A DNA stretch of 64,000 nt from Acinetobacter haemolyticus (GTDB taxonomy: Bacteria; Pseudomonadota; Gammaproteobacteria; Pseudomonadales; Moraxellaceae): contig NZ_OVCN01000001.1 of assembly GCF_900406815.1 (NCBI RefSeq), positions 1-64,000 on the forward strand. Direction: 5' to 3'. The notes below the pieces were generated by a model. That model did not search any database. It had not been told where the DNA came from and saw nothing but the letters and a program-made list of their open reading frames with translations. This document shows, one piece after another, positions 27,438 through 34,961 of the stretch. Every line of letters starts with the position of its first letter. The stretch's first letter is position 1. The position numbers and the translations under genes are program-made.

Positions 27438-29117
27438 ATGGAAAAGATTTGGTTTGCAGAATACCAAAAGACAGGAATTCCAGAAACAGTTGAACTGCCT
27501 GCTGAAAACACCTCACTTGTTGATATTTTTGAACGCAATTTCCAAAAATTTGGGTCACGTGATGCCTTTATCTTTATGGATAAAGTTTTAACGTTTAATG
27601 AATTAGAAGTTGCTAGTCGCAAATTTGCAACGTATTTACAAAGCTTGGGGTTAGCAAAAGGAACACGTGTTGCGGTGATGATGCCGAACGTTTTCCAATA
27701 TCCAGTAGTTGCATTGGGCGTATTCCGTGCGGGTCTGGTACTTGTAAACGTAAACCCACTTTATACAGCGCGTGAATTAGAGCATCAATTGAATGACTCT
27801 GGTTCAGAAGTGTTGGTGATCATTGAAAACTTCGCAAGTGTCTACCAAAGCATTATTGGTAAAACACCAGTGAAACATGTTGTTGTTGCAACTGTTGGTG
27901 ACATGCTTGGGACTTTAAAAGGGACGATCGTTAACTTTGTTCTACGTAAAGTACGTAAGCAAATCCCTGCATGGAGTATTCCGGGTCATACCAAATTTAA
28001 TACTGCATTAAACAAAGAAAACCCAAGTAACTATAAGCGTCCAAGCTTAACCTTGAGTGATACAGCAGTACTTCAGTACACAGGTGGTACTACTGGTGTA
28101 TCTAAAGGTGCAGAACTTACTCATCGTAATTTAGTGGGTAACCTTTTACAGTGCGAAGCAATATTCTCAAGCAAATTTGGTGCATCTGATAGTGAAAAAG
28201 GTGATCGTATTGTTTGTGCATTACCGCTTTATCACATCTTTGCATTCATGGTTTGTGCAATGTACGGTATGTACAAAGGTCAAGCAAACATTTTGATCCC
28301 GAACCCACGTGATTTACCTGCGGTTATTAATGAGCTACGTAAATATCGCCCTTCTTTCTTCCCAGCGGTAAACACTTTGTTTAATGCATTGGTAAATAAC
28401 GAAGAATTTAAGCAACTTGACCATAGTAACCTTAAGATGGCGATGGGTGGTGGTATGGCAGTATTGCCATCAACTGCTGAAGCTTGGAAAAAAGTGACAG
28501 GTACAATCATTATCGAAGGTTATGGTTTATCTGAAACTTCTCCTGTTGCAACTGCAAATCCACCAGCAACAACTGAATTCAGCGGCACAATTGGTATTCC
28601 ATTGCCATTGACTGATGTTGCGATCTTAGATGATGATGGAAATGAGCTTCCTCAGGGTGAACAAGGTGAGATCTCAATTCGTGGTCCTCAGGTCATGAAA
28701 GGTTACTGGAATCGTCCTGATGAAACTGCAAAAGTGATGACTGCTGACGGTTTCTTCCGCACAGGTGATATCGGTATCATGGATACACGTGGTTACTTCA
28801 AAATCGTGGATCGTAAAAAAGACATGATCTTGGTTTCTGGCTTTAACGTATATCCAAGTGAAATTGAAGAAGTCATTGCGCAACACGAAAAAGTATTGGA
28901 AGTTGCTGCGATTGGCGTTCCTGATGAAAAATCAGGTGAAGTTCCAAAATTATTTGTTGTGAAAAAAGATGATTCTTTAACAACAGAAGAAATTCTTGCT
29001 TTTGCGAAAAAGAACTTAACAGGCTATAAATGCCCACGTTATGTTGAATTTATTGACGAGTTACCAAAGTCAAATGTAGGTAAAATTTTGCGTAAAGATT
29101 TACGTAAACCTGCTTAA
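27438..29117 (+). CDS. fadD: Long-chain fatty-acid-CoA ligase
   Basis: This 559-residue adenylate-forming enzyme activates fatty acids to acyl-CoA at the inner membrane for beta-oxidation or lipid synthesis. Visible motifs are the P-loop YTGGTTGVSKGAELTH (about 213-228), the A5 motif EGYGLSETSPV (about 360), the hinge and A7/A8 motifs FRTGDIGIMD and VDRKKDMILVSGFNVYPSEIE (FACS signature), and the C-terminal catalytic lysine in SNVGKILRKDL. Length agrees with E. coli FadD (561). The ATG at 27438 has ggag about 12 bases upstream. It is followed by a strong terminator. The 157-bp gap from parC suggests its own promoter. Confidence 0.93.
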   Translation: MEKIWFAEYQKTGIPETVELPAENTSLVDIFERNFQKFGSRDAFIFMDKVLTFNELEVASRKFATYLQSLGLAKGTRVAVMMPNVFQYPVVALGVFRAGLVLVNVNPLYTARELEHQLNDSGSEVLVIIENFASVYQSIIGKTPVKHVVVATVGDMLGTLKGTIVNFVLRKVRKQIPAWSIPGHTKFNTALNKENPSNYKRPSLTLSDTAVLQYTGGTTGVSKGAELTHRNLVGNLLQCEAIFSSKFGASDSEKGDRIVCALPLYHIFAFMVCAMYGMYKGQANILIPNPRDLPAVINELRKYRPSFFPAVNTLFNALVNNEEFKQLDHSNLKMAMGGGMAVLPSTAEAWKKVTGTIIIEGYGLSETSPVATANPPATTEFSGTIGIPLPLTDVAILDDDGNELPQGEQGEISIRGPQVMKGYWNRPDETAKVMTADGFFRTGDIGIMDTRGYFKIVDRKKDMILVSGFNVYPSEIEEVIAQHEKVLEVAAIGVPDEKSGEVPKLFVVKKDDSLTTEEILAFAKKNLTGYKCPRYVEFIDELPKSNVGKILRKDLRKPA

Positions 29118-29141
29118 TACTTTAATGGTCAACACCATCTA

Positions 29142-29178
29142 AAAAAATGCCGTAATTCAGATTGCGGCATTTTTTTTT
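29142..29178. terminator. Bidirectional terminator after fadD
   Basis: aaaaaatgccgtaat pairs with attgcggcattttt around a 4-nt loop, one T-G pair in the stem, with A and T runs flanking. It serves fadD and the convergent small membrane protein gene. Confidence 0.9.
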
Positions 29179-29185
29179 AGATCTT

Positions 29186-29572
29186 CTAGTTTGATTTTTT
29201 CATAAGCCAGCGATCAATATAAGGGCGACCAATGCCGACGATACCCACAAAAATAAACATCGTAATTAACTGAAAGCGCAATCTAGTTATATCAAAGCCA
29301 TTGAAACTAAAGTAGTTATCCGAAAAAACATAGAGCACAATAATAGTTAACCAGTGCCAAAGCGTGAGGCGTTTAATTCCAACGGCATAAAAAGCGATGG
29401 TTAAAATCAAAAATGTACCTAATGTTGATTGCCAGTTAAGATTTGCACAGATCACACTCAATAAAAATGCAACGATAGGCAACACAATTTTTAGAATACG
29501 ATCAACTTTGAGTTGGTGTTGACGTTGTTGTGCGAGAACATCCAACATTTCTTTTTGATCTTGGTTTTGCAT
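29186..29572 (-). CDS. Small membrane protein of unknown function
   Basis: This 128-residue protein has a charged N-terminal segment rich in Gln (MQNQDQKEMLDVLAQQRQHQLK), then about four membrane helices (28-45, 48-64, 72-86, 98-117) and a short basic tail (RWLMKKSN). I do not recognise the family. The N-terminal part could form a short coiled coil in the cytoplasm. It converges on fadD and is divergent from the MAPEG gene. Confidence 0.7.
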   Translation of the reverse strand: MQNQDQKEMLDVLAQQRQHQLKVDRILKIVLPIVAFLLSVICANLNWQSTLGTFLILTIAFYAVGIKRLTLWHWLTIIVLYVFSDNYFSFNGFDITRLRFQLITMFIFVGIVGIGRPYIDRWLMKKSN

Positions 29573-29721
29573 AAACGGATCCTAAAAATAAAACAACGAG
29601 ACTTTATTCAGCTTAGACTGCAGTCCATACAGAACCGCAAAAATGCTTATCGAACAAGTACAAATGAAAGTTTAAGTTATGATAGCATGATGAGACGAAC
29701 TTCAAAGATGGATGTCAACGC

Positions 29722-30120
29722 ATGCAAGGTATTAACGGTATTATATTGATTATTATCATCGCATGTTTATTACCTTATGTTTTTACCTTGATTGCAAAAT
29801 CAACGGGTGGTTTCCAAGCCAAAGACAATCAGAACCCTCGTGAATTTTTAGCAAAAACCACAGGTCTTTCCGCTCGGGCAAATGCAGTTCAACAAAATAG
29901 TTTTGAAAGCTTACCTTTGTTTATTGCTGCGATGTTGATGGCAGAATATATGGTGATTCCTGAACGCTTTATTTTGGCGTTGGGATGGGCTTATATTGTT
30001 TTCCGAGTCATTTATGGAATTTGTTATCTCGCAAATTGGGCAACTTTGCGTTCGATCATTTGGCTCTTTTCTATACTTTGCCCAATTTTATTATTTGTGA
30101 TTACCATAAAAATCACTTAA
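29722..30120 (+). CDS. MAPEG family protein
   Basis: This 132-residue protein with four membrane helices fits the MAPEG superfamily (membrane-associated proteins in eicosanoid and glutathione metabolism). The signature region is NPREFLAKTTGLSARANAVQQNSFESLPLF (about 38-67), where the Arg/Asn/Glu residues line the glutathione site in structurally known members. Bacterial members may be microsomal-type glutathione transferases, but many have no known activity. It lies 119 bp before ppa and has its own spacing, so a shared operon is possible but not shown. Confidence 0.87.
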   Translation: MQGINGIILIIIIACLLPYVFTLIAKSTGGFQAKDNQNPREFLAKTTGLSARANAVQQNSFESLPLFIAAMLMAEYMVIPERFILALGWAYIVFRVIYGICYLANWATLRSIIWLFSILCPILLFVITIKIT

Positions 30121-30189
30121 ATCAAATGGAATGTAAAAATTCATTCGCTCTAATACCAATATACAGCATCATTTTGCTGGTATTCACGT

Positions 30190-30195
30190 TATAAT
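30190..30195 (+). promoter_or_regulatory. -10 element for ppa
   Basis: A perfect TATAAT lies 44 bp before the ppa start codon. The -35 region is poor. A small hairpin-forming sequence (cagca 30164-30168, tgctg 30175-30179) sits just upstream and could instead be the end of the MAPEG transcript. Confidence 0.4.
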
Positions 30196-30238
30196 CTGAC
30201 CGATTTTTTATATTCAATTCACATATACGAGTGTTGAT

Positions 30239-30766
30239 ATGAGTTATAGCAATATTCCTGCGGGCAAAGACGCACCAAATGATATTTATGTCATTATTGA
30301 AATTCCTGCGAATGCAGCACCAATCAAATATGAAATCGATAAAGATTCAGATGCATTATTTGTAGACCGTTTCATGGGTACAGCAATGTTCTACCCAGCA
30401 AACTACGGTTATGTACCAAATACATTGTCTGAAGATGGTGATCCATTAGACGTACTTGTTGTAACTCCACACCCTGTTGCTGCGGGTTCTGTGATTCGTT
30501 GCCGTCCAGTCGGTAAATTGAACATGGAAGATGACGGTGGTATCGATGCGAAATTGATCGCTGTTCCACATGAAAAATTATCTCCACTTTACAAAGACGT
30601 TCAAGAATACACTGATCTACCACAACTATTGATCAGCCAAGTTGAGCATTTCTTTGCTCACTACAAAGATTTAGAGCCTGGTAAATGGGTTAAAATCAGT
30701 GGTTGGGAAGGTGCGGATGTTGCGAAAGCAGAAGTACTCAAAGCCATCGAAGCTGCTAAAAAGTAA
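30239..30766 (+). CDS. ppa: Inorganic pyrophosphatase
   Basis: This family I soluble pyrophosphatase (175 residues, as in E. coli) hydrolyses pyrophosphate with magnesium. The signature DGDPLDVLV (about 66-74) carries the metal-binding aspartates, with more in [12 protein letters not shown] (about 98-109). The N-terminal [22 protein letters not shown] and [14 protein letters not shown] segments are classic. It works in the cytosol as a hexamer. It ends at a strong terminator. Confidence 0.97.
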   Translation: MSYSNIPAGKDAPNDIYVIIEIPANAAPIKYEIDKDSDALFVDRFMGTAMFYPANYGYVPNTLSEDGDPLDVLVVTPHPVAAGSVIRCRPVGKLNMEDDGGIDAKLIAVPHEKLSPLYKDVQEYTDLPQLLISQVEHFFAHYKDLEPGKWVKISGWEGADVAKAEVLKAIEAAKK

Positions 30767-30814
30767 GACTTTGAGGTTGCAACCAGATGTTATGATTTAA
30801 CTATCTGGCCAATA

Positions 30815-30847
30815 AAAAACTCCATTCAACTGAATGGAGTTTTTTTA
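30815..30847. terminator. Bidirectional terminator, ppa / OprD porin
   Basis: aaactccattc (30817-30827) pairs with gaatggagttt (30832-30842) around four bases, followed by a T run; an A run precedes it on the other side. Confidence 0.92.
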
Positions 30848-30869
30848 TGTATAGCTTCTATTCTATGAA

Positions 30870-32195
30870 TTAGAAAAACTTCACAGGAATATCAAGCCAG
30901 ATACGCCATTCGTTGGTATCGCCGATATAAGCATTTTCATATTCATTGCTAGCACGGTAGTAAGAGTGACGTACACGTAAGCTCGCATCTTTCGCAAAAC
31001 CTGATTGAACAGTGTATTTCACTTGGTTAAAGAACTCACGTTCAGTTGCATTGTCTGCTGTGCGTACACGGCCTACAACGGTATTGCCAGATGTAACCGC
31101 TGTATTGGCATCAATATCCCAACCATAAACAAATGCTGTAGTCCAACTTAAGCCCGGTACCCCAAAGCTTCCAAAATCAAGGCTGTACTGGAGTTGAGCT
31201 GATTTTTCATCGTTACCAATGAAATCAGAAAGGTATGAGTTTGGCAAATGAATGGTTTGATGGCCATCTCCAACGCCTTTACCAAGTCCATAGTCATAAC
31301 CTGCATTACCACTATTTTGTTGATAAGCAAGCATTACTGTGTGTGGACCAGTATTGTAAGTGGTTGAAATTGCCCAGATAGAGTTCTGGAACTTATCATC
31401 TGCTGAGCCAATATAAGAGTACAAACTGTTATTTGCTTGGCGATCCCAATCAGTATGGTATCCGCTGAAATCATAGGTCAATGAGCTATTATTTGCTAAC
31501 GCTTGCTTGTAATTCACGTTTACATAATGGCGTTCTAAGCGATCTTTAATATCTGTACCAAAATAAGCTGTATTGAGTTGCTCATTAACTTTGTACTTCG
31601 CACCCCAAACGACAGCACGATCCAACTCATTACCATCAGATTTGATTTGATCTGAGTATTGGTTCTTAGTGAATTTACCCGCCGTTACTTCAAGACCGTC
31701 AATCTCGCGGCTTGTAGCTAATACACCTTCAAAGTATTCAGGTACTAAACGTGCAGTGTTGCTTGAAAGAACAGGGAGATCAAGGAGTTGAGTACCATAG
31801 GTAACAGTTGTATTTGAAACACGTGCTTTTACATAACCGCCACCACGTACCCAATGATCATATGCTGAACCATCTGGGTGCTTAGGAATCATGCCGTTAC
31901 CAGCATTGTTGTTAGAGCCTAGTTTGAAAGATGCATCACCAATGATACCAGCCCCGAATCCCACAATGCCTTGAGTAAAGCCTGAATCTAGCTTAACGAT
32001 TGCAGTTTGTGCGTATGAGCTCGTGTCTTCTTTGCCGTGTTTTTTGTCACGAGTTAAATAACCAGTACGGAATAAAACGTTTCCATTCGCATCTTCAACA
32101 AATCCTTTTGCTTCGCTTTGTTCGCTTGCATATGTTGAAGTGATTAACGCAGCATTAATTAATACCGCTAAAGTAAGTTTCTGTGCCTTTGGCAT
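30870..32195 (-). CDS. OprD-family outer membrane porin
   Basis: I place the start at the ATG at 32195 (441 residues, MPKAQKLTLAVLINAALITSTYA...) because gagg lies 7 bases before it; the open frame upstream to 32264 has no such site. A signal peptide is cleaved after about residue 23 (TYA-SEQ). The mature protein starts with GFVEDANGNVLFRTGYLTRDKK, the family's N-terminal strand region, and ends with RIWLDIPVKFF, a typical terminal beta strand with C-terminal Phe. The OprD (Occ) family takes up basic amino acids, carboxylates and carbapenems. Its place next to ppa resembles the A. baumannii OprD/OccAB1 locus as I recall it, which I could not check. Confidence 0.88.
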   Translation of the reverse strand: MPKAQKLTLAVLINAALITSTYASEQSEAKGFVEDANGNVLFRTGYLTRDKKHGKEDTSSYAQTAIVKLDSGFTQGIVGFGAGIIGDASFKLGSNNNAGNGMIPKHPDGSAYDHWVRGGGYVKARVSNTTVTYGTQLLDLPVLSSNTARLVPEYFEGVLATSREIDGLEVTAGKFTKNQYSDQIKSDGNELDRAVVWGAKYKVNEQLNTAYFGTDIKDRLERHYVNVNYKQALANNSSLTYDFSGYHTDWDRQANNSLYSYIGSADDKFQNSIWAISTTYNTGPHTVMLAYQQNSGNAGYDYGLGKGVGDGHQTIHLPNSYLSDFIGNDEKSAQLQYSLDFGSFGVPGLSWTTAFVYGWDIDANTAVTSGNTVVGRVRTADNATEREFFNQVKYTVQSGFAKDASLRVRHSYYRASNEYENAYIGDTNEWRIWLDIPVKFF

Positions 32196-32609
32196 AGTTA
32201 GCCTCATAAAATAAATTAATTTGGGAAGAAACCGAAATTTTGACCAATTGTATAAGTTATACATAAAAAAGATAGATTTTTATTAAAATATTTTAACTAA
32301 TTTTAAATAGAATACTTATAAAATATTATGATTTATTTCTTGTTTAAAAAGTAGTCTAAATAAAATTAAGTATATGAATATGTTGTATAAAAAACTATAT
32401 ATTGGTCGTAATATTGTGTGGTATTTTTTGATTTTATTCAGCATATAATGTGTGATTAAGGTATGTATTTTCTCTTTAAATTTAATGATTTATTTATTTT
32501 TTGGTTAAAAAGTTATCGATTTGATTTGCAAAAAATTACATCCCGACGAATGGTATCTTTTCATTAATAAGAGGGCACTATCCCTGCAAATCCAACTAAT
32601 ACCTAGATA

Positions 32610-32626
32610 TGCACTTTTATTGCGCA
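32610..32626 (+). promoter_or_regulatory. NtrC-like enhancer site 1
   Basis: TGCAC, seven bases, GCGCA: nine of ten half-site positions of the NtrC consensus TGCAC-N7-GTGCA. It lies about 245 bp upstream of the sigma-54 promoter, within enhancer range. Confidence 0.45.
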
Positions 32627-32690
32627 TTTTTGATATGTGGAATATATAACTTGGATTTCAAGCATTTTAGTAGCGTGCATTTTTTAATGG

Positions 32691-32707
32691 TGCATCTTTA
32701 TTGTGCA
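32691..32707 (+). promoter_or_regulatory. NtrC-like enhancer site 2
   Basis: TGCAT, seven bases, GTGCA: nine of ten half-site positions of the NtrC consensus. Its centre shares TTTATT with site 1, and it lies 81 bp downstream of it. It is about 165 bp upstream of the sigma-54 promoter. Confidence 0.45.
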
Positions 32708-32853
32708 ATAAACGACCTGAAATTGTTTATTGCTTCTAAATTGATCATAAAAAGTTGGGAAATCATGTGTTTTAGAGCGGTTGTGACACATTGTTGTACT
32801 TGTAACAGCACTTTTATGGGACAGACGCTATATTTTATAAGAAAAATTTGAAG

Positions 32854-32870
32854 TTGGCACAGCATTTGCT
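32854..32870 (+). promoter_or_regulatory. Sigma-54 promoter of the first TorF gene
   Basis: TTGGCAC, five bases, TTGCT: the -24 GG (32856-32857) and -12 GC (32868-32869) are separated by exactly ten bases, as RpoN requires, and the flanking bases match the consensus TGGCAC-N5-TTGC. A transcript starting near 32881 would have a leader of about 53 nt. Confidence 0.78.
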
Positions 32871-32933
32871 AATTACATTCTGATGCAATTTAAAACATAA
32901 ATCAGTCGAATATCCATCATGGGGGAGATCAAT

Positions 32934-33704
32934 ATGATGAAATTTGCATGTAAGGCACTTGTACTTAGTATGGTTGCTGGACTATCAACAGTAAGTTTCG
33001 CTTCAGAAGATAACGCACTTGCTAAAAGTGGTTTAAGCTTCTCTGGAAGTGCTGCGTTAACAACCGATTATCGTTTCCGTGGTATCACGCAAACGGAAAA
33101 TGATCCAGCGATTCAAGGTGGTTTTCAATTAGATCATGAATCAGGTCTTTATGCTGGTGTGTGGGCTTCAAATGTACATTTTGGTTCAGATGATCCAACT
33201 CATTTAGAACTTGATCCATACATTGGTTATGCAACAGAGTTACCACTTGCTGGTAAACCTACTTTAGATGTTGGTTTATGGTATTACGGCTATCCAAGTT
33301 CATCTGACTTAAATTGGTTAGAAATCTACGCGAAACTTGGCTTTGATAATGCAATTGTGACTGGCGATAACCTATTGGCGGCAGTGAACTATAGCAATGA
33401 TGTAGCAGGTACAGACGAAGATGGTTGGTATCTAAATCTTGCTTATAGTGTTCCTTTTGCTGATACTGGTTTTGGCGGTGTCGCAAGTGTAGGTTATACC
33501 AAAGTAGATATTGATGATGCTTTCAATGGAAAAGACAACTATGTTGACTGGAAAGTTGGTGTAAGTTATGACTTTAAATCAATTGAAGGTTTTAGTGCTG
33601 AGTTAGCAGCGATTGGTACCAATATTGATACTGATGAGTTAGCAAAGTTCGAGAAGCGTGGTGTAAAAACTGGTGCAGTCTTTACATTAACTAAGAGCTT
33701 CTAA
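32934..33704 (+). CDS. TorF-family putative porin (copy 1)
   Basis: I take the ATG at 32934 (256 residues; a second ATG follows directly), behind the very strong ribosome site gggggag. The ATG at 32919 in the same frame contains that site and is unlikely. A signal peptide (MMKFACKALVLSMVAGLSTVSFA) precedes a beta-barrel domain of the TorF/Gcw_chp family: repeated GxxxxTTDYRFRGITQTENDPAIQGGFQL near the start and a C-terminal Phe (FTLTKSF). It should sit in the outer membrane; substrate unknown. It is the first of two tandem relatives, each with its own sigma-54 promoter and terminator. Confidence 0.87.
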   Translation: MMKFACKALVLSMVAGLSTVSFASEDNALAKSGLSFSGSAALTTDYRFRGITQTENDPAIQGGFQLDHESGLYAGVWASNVHFGSDDPTHLELDPYIGYATELPLAGKPTLDVGLWYYGYPSSSDLNWLEIYAKLGFDNAIVTGDNLLAAVNYSNDVAGTDEDGWYLNLAYSVPFADTGFGGVASVGYTKVDIDDAFNGKDNYVDWKVGVSYDFKSIEGFSAELAAIGTNIDTDELAKFEKRGVKTGAVFTLTKSF

Positions 33705-33718
33705 GCTTTTTGAGTTTT

Positions 33719-33746
33719 AAAAGCAGAGCAACGGCTCTGCTTTTTT
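33719..33746 (+). terminator. Terminator of TorF copy 1
   Basis: agcagagc (33722-33729) pairs with gctctgct (33734-33741) around a 4-nt loop, followed by T. Confidence 0.92.
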
Positions 33747-34043
33747 ATGTCAGAATTTTTGTTGAAAAAATATACTTTATGTGTTTTCAGATTTTGCTCA
33801 ACTAAATGATCAGCCAAGTAGAGCTTTAAATCCGATTTGTTATTGAAAAATAAGAATATTTTAGATTTAAGGCATGCATGTATGTTCCATTATTTTGCTA
33901 TTTAAGTGTGAAACGCCCCATTAAGTTCTAAACTGCTTCAGTTTGGAGATCTCCTTCAAATCAAAATAAGATTTTTTAGATTAAAAAACTTTAAATTAGG
34001 TATTTTTTTATTTAAGTTGTTGTTTTTAATCTAATTAATTTGT
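33747..34043. other. AT-rich intergenic region between the TorF genes
   Basis: About 300 bp with no gene. I looked for NtrC-like sites as found before copy 1 and saw none with two good half-sites. Confidence 0.5.
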
Positions 34044-34060
34044 TTGGCATAGCATTTGCA
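34044..34060 (+). promoter_or_regulatory. Sigma-54 promoter of the second TorF gene
   Basis: TTGGCAT, five bases, TTGCA, with GG (34046-34047) and GC (34058-34059) exactly ten bases apart. The five-base spacer (AGCAT) is the same as at copy 1, and the distance to the start codon is similar, so the two promoters look duplicated. Confidence 0.75.
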
Positions 34061-34125
34061 AATTACACCATGATGCACTTTTAAACTTAAATCATTTGAA
34101 TGTCTAAATCATGGGGGAAATCAAT

Positions 34126-34914
34126 ATGATGAAATTTGCATGCTCAGCTGTTGTTTCAGGGGTTGTTGCAACAGCATCAACTTTTACATTTGCGGAAGAA
34201 TCGAAGCTTCCATTTCCTGGCTCGATTTCAGGAAATATTAGTGTTGTATCAAGTTATAACTTACGTGGGATGACCAATTCACCTGAAAGTGATACACCTG
34301 CGATTCAGGGTGGGCTTGATTATACGCATGACAGTGGATTTTATCTGGGCTACTGGTTTTCAACATTGACTGCTGCTTATGCTGACTTTAATACTTCACC
34401 AGATTATGTGCCTCAAGAGAAAAAATCATTCGAAAATGATTTTTATGCTGGATATAAAGGGAAAATTACTGAGAATTTAGGCTTTCAAGTGGGCGGGACC
34501 ATTTACTATTACTATCCGGGATGGGAATCGACAGGTTATGAAGCAATTGTCGGATTAAGTTATAAAGATCTCACTGTAACCGCACAAACGCTTTTGAATA
34601 ATGTGACTTTTGGCAACAAAGGTGATACCTACTTCTTGGCAACTTATACACCAAAGCTACCAGGTGGGTTCACAGGGAAAGCACAAGTTGCAGCGTATTA
34701 TTATGGTGACGATGATGAGTATTTAACCTATCAAGCCAAAGCTGGTGATGTCACAAAAACAGATTTTGCGTTCCGTCATGCAACCTTAGGTGTGTCACAT
34801 CCATTAGGTGAGACGGGGGCAACCTGGAGTTTGGATTATATTTTTGGGGGTTATACGCGTGATGAAACCAAACATAAGAATAAAGTCGTTTTAGGCTTAG
34901 GTTACGCTTTTTAA
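34126..34914 (+). CDS. TorF-family putative porin (copy 2)
   Basis: The ATG at 34126 (262 residues) follows the same strong ribosome site as copy 1; leader and first codons are almost identical between copies. After the signal peptide (to about residue 23, TFTFA-EES) the sequence diverges but keeps the family pattern SGNISVVSSYNLRGMTNSPESDTPAIQGGLDYTHDSG and a C-terminal barrel strand ending in Phe (LGLGYAF). It should be an outer-membrane beta barrel. An insertion of about 15 residues around PDYVPQEKKSFEND distinguishes it from copy 1. Likely expressed under the same nitrogen-linked regulator. Confidence 0.85.
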   Translation: MMKFACSAVVSGVVATASTFTFAEESKLPFPGSISGNISVVSSYNLRGMTNSPESDTPAIQGGLDYTHDSGFYLGYWFSTLTAAYADFNTSPDYVPQEKKSFENDFYAGYKGKITENLGFQVGGTIYYYYPGWESTGYEAIVGLSYKDLTVTAQTLLNNVTFGNKGDTYFLATYTPKLPGGFTGKAQVAAYYYGDDDEYLTYQAKAGDVTKTDFAFRHATLGVSHPLGETGATWSLDYIFGGYTRDETKHKNKVVLGLGYAF

Positions 34915-34927
34915 TGATAAGAAGAAT

Positions 34928-34953
34928 TGAAGCGACCTGAGGGTCGCTTTTTT
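34928..34953. terminator. Bidirectional terminator, TorF copy 2 / comM
   Basis: aagcgacc (34930-34937) pairs with ggtcgctt (34942-34949), loop tgag, then T; the convergent comM ends just beyond. Confidence 0.88.
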
Positions 34954-34961
34954 AGGTGTAT

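Larger units (their letters stand above)
32196..32853. other. Long AT-rich intergenic region between the porin and the first TorF gene
   Basis: About 660 bp without a convincing gene. An 80-codon frame at 32609-32851 has no ribosome site and overlaps the NtrC-like sites, so I discount it. The left half presumably holds the porin promoter; no clear match was found. The right half holds the nitrogen-type regulatory sites described separately. Confidence 0.5.

Noticed and set aside
27343..27591. 82-codon plus-strand frame before fadD
   Set aside because: It runs into fadD in another frame, has no ribosome site and reads as a frame-shifted copy of the fadD start.
32609..32851. 80-codon frame in the porin/TorF intergenic region
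   Set aside because: No Shine-Dalgarno, low-complexity composition, and it coincides with the NtrC-like sites.
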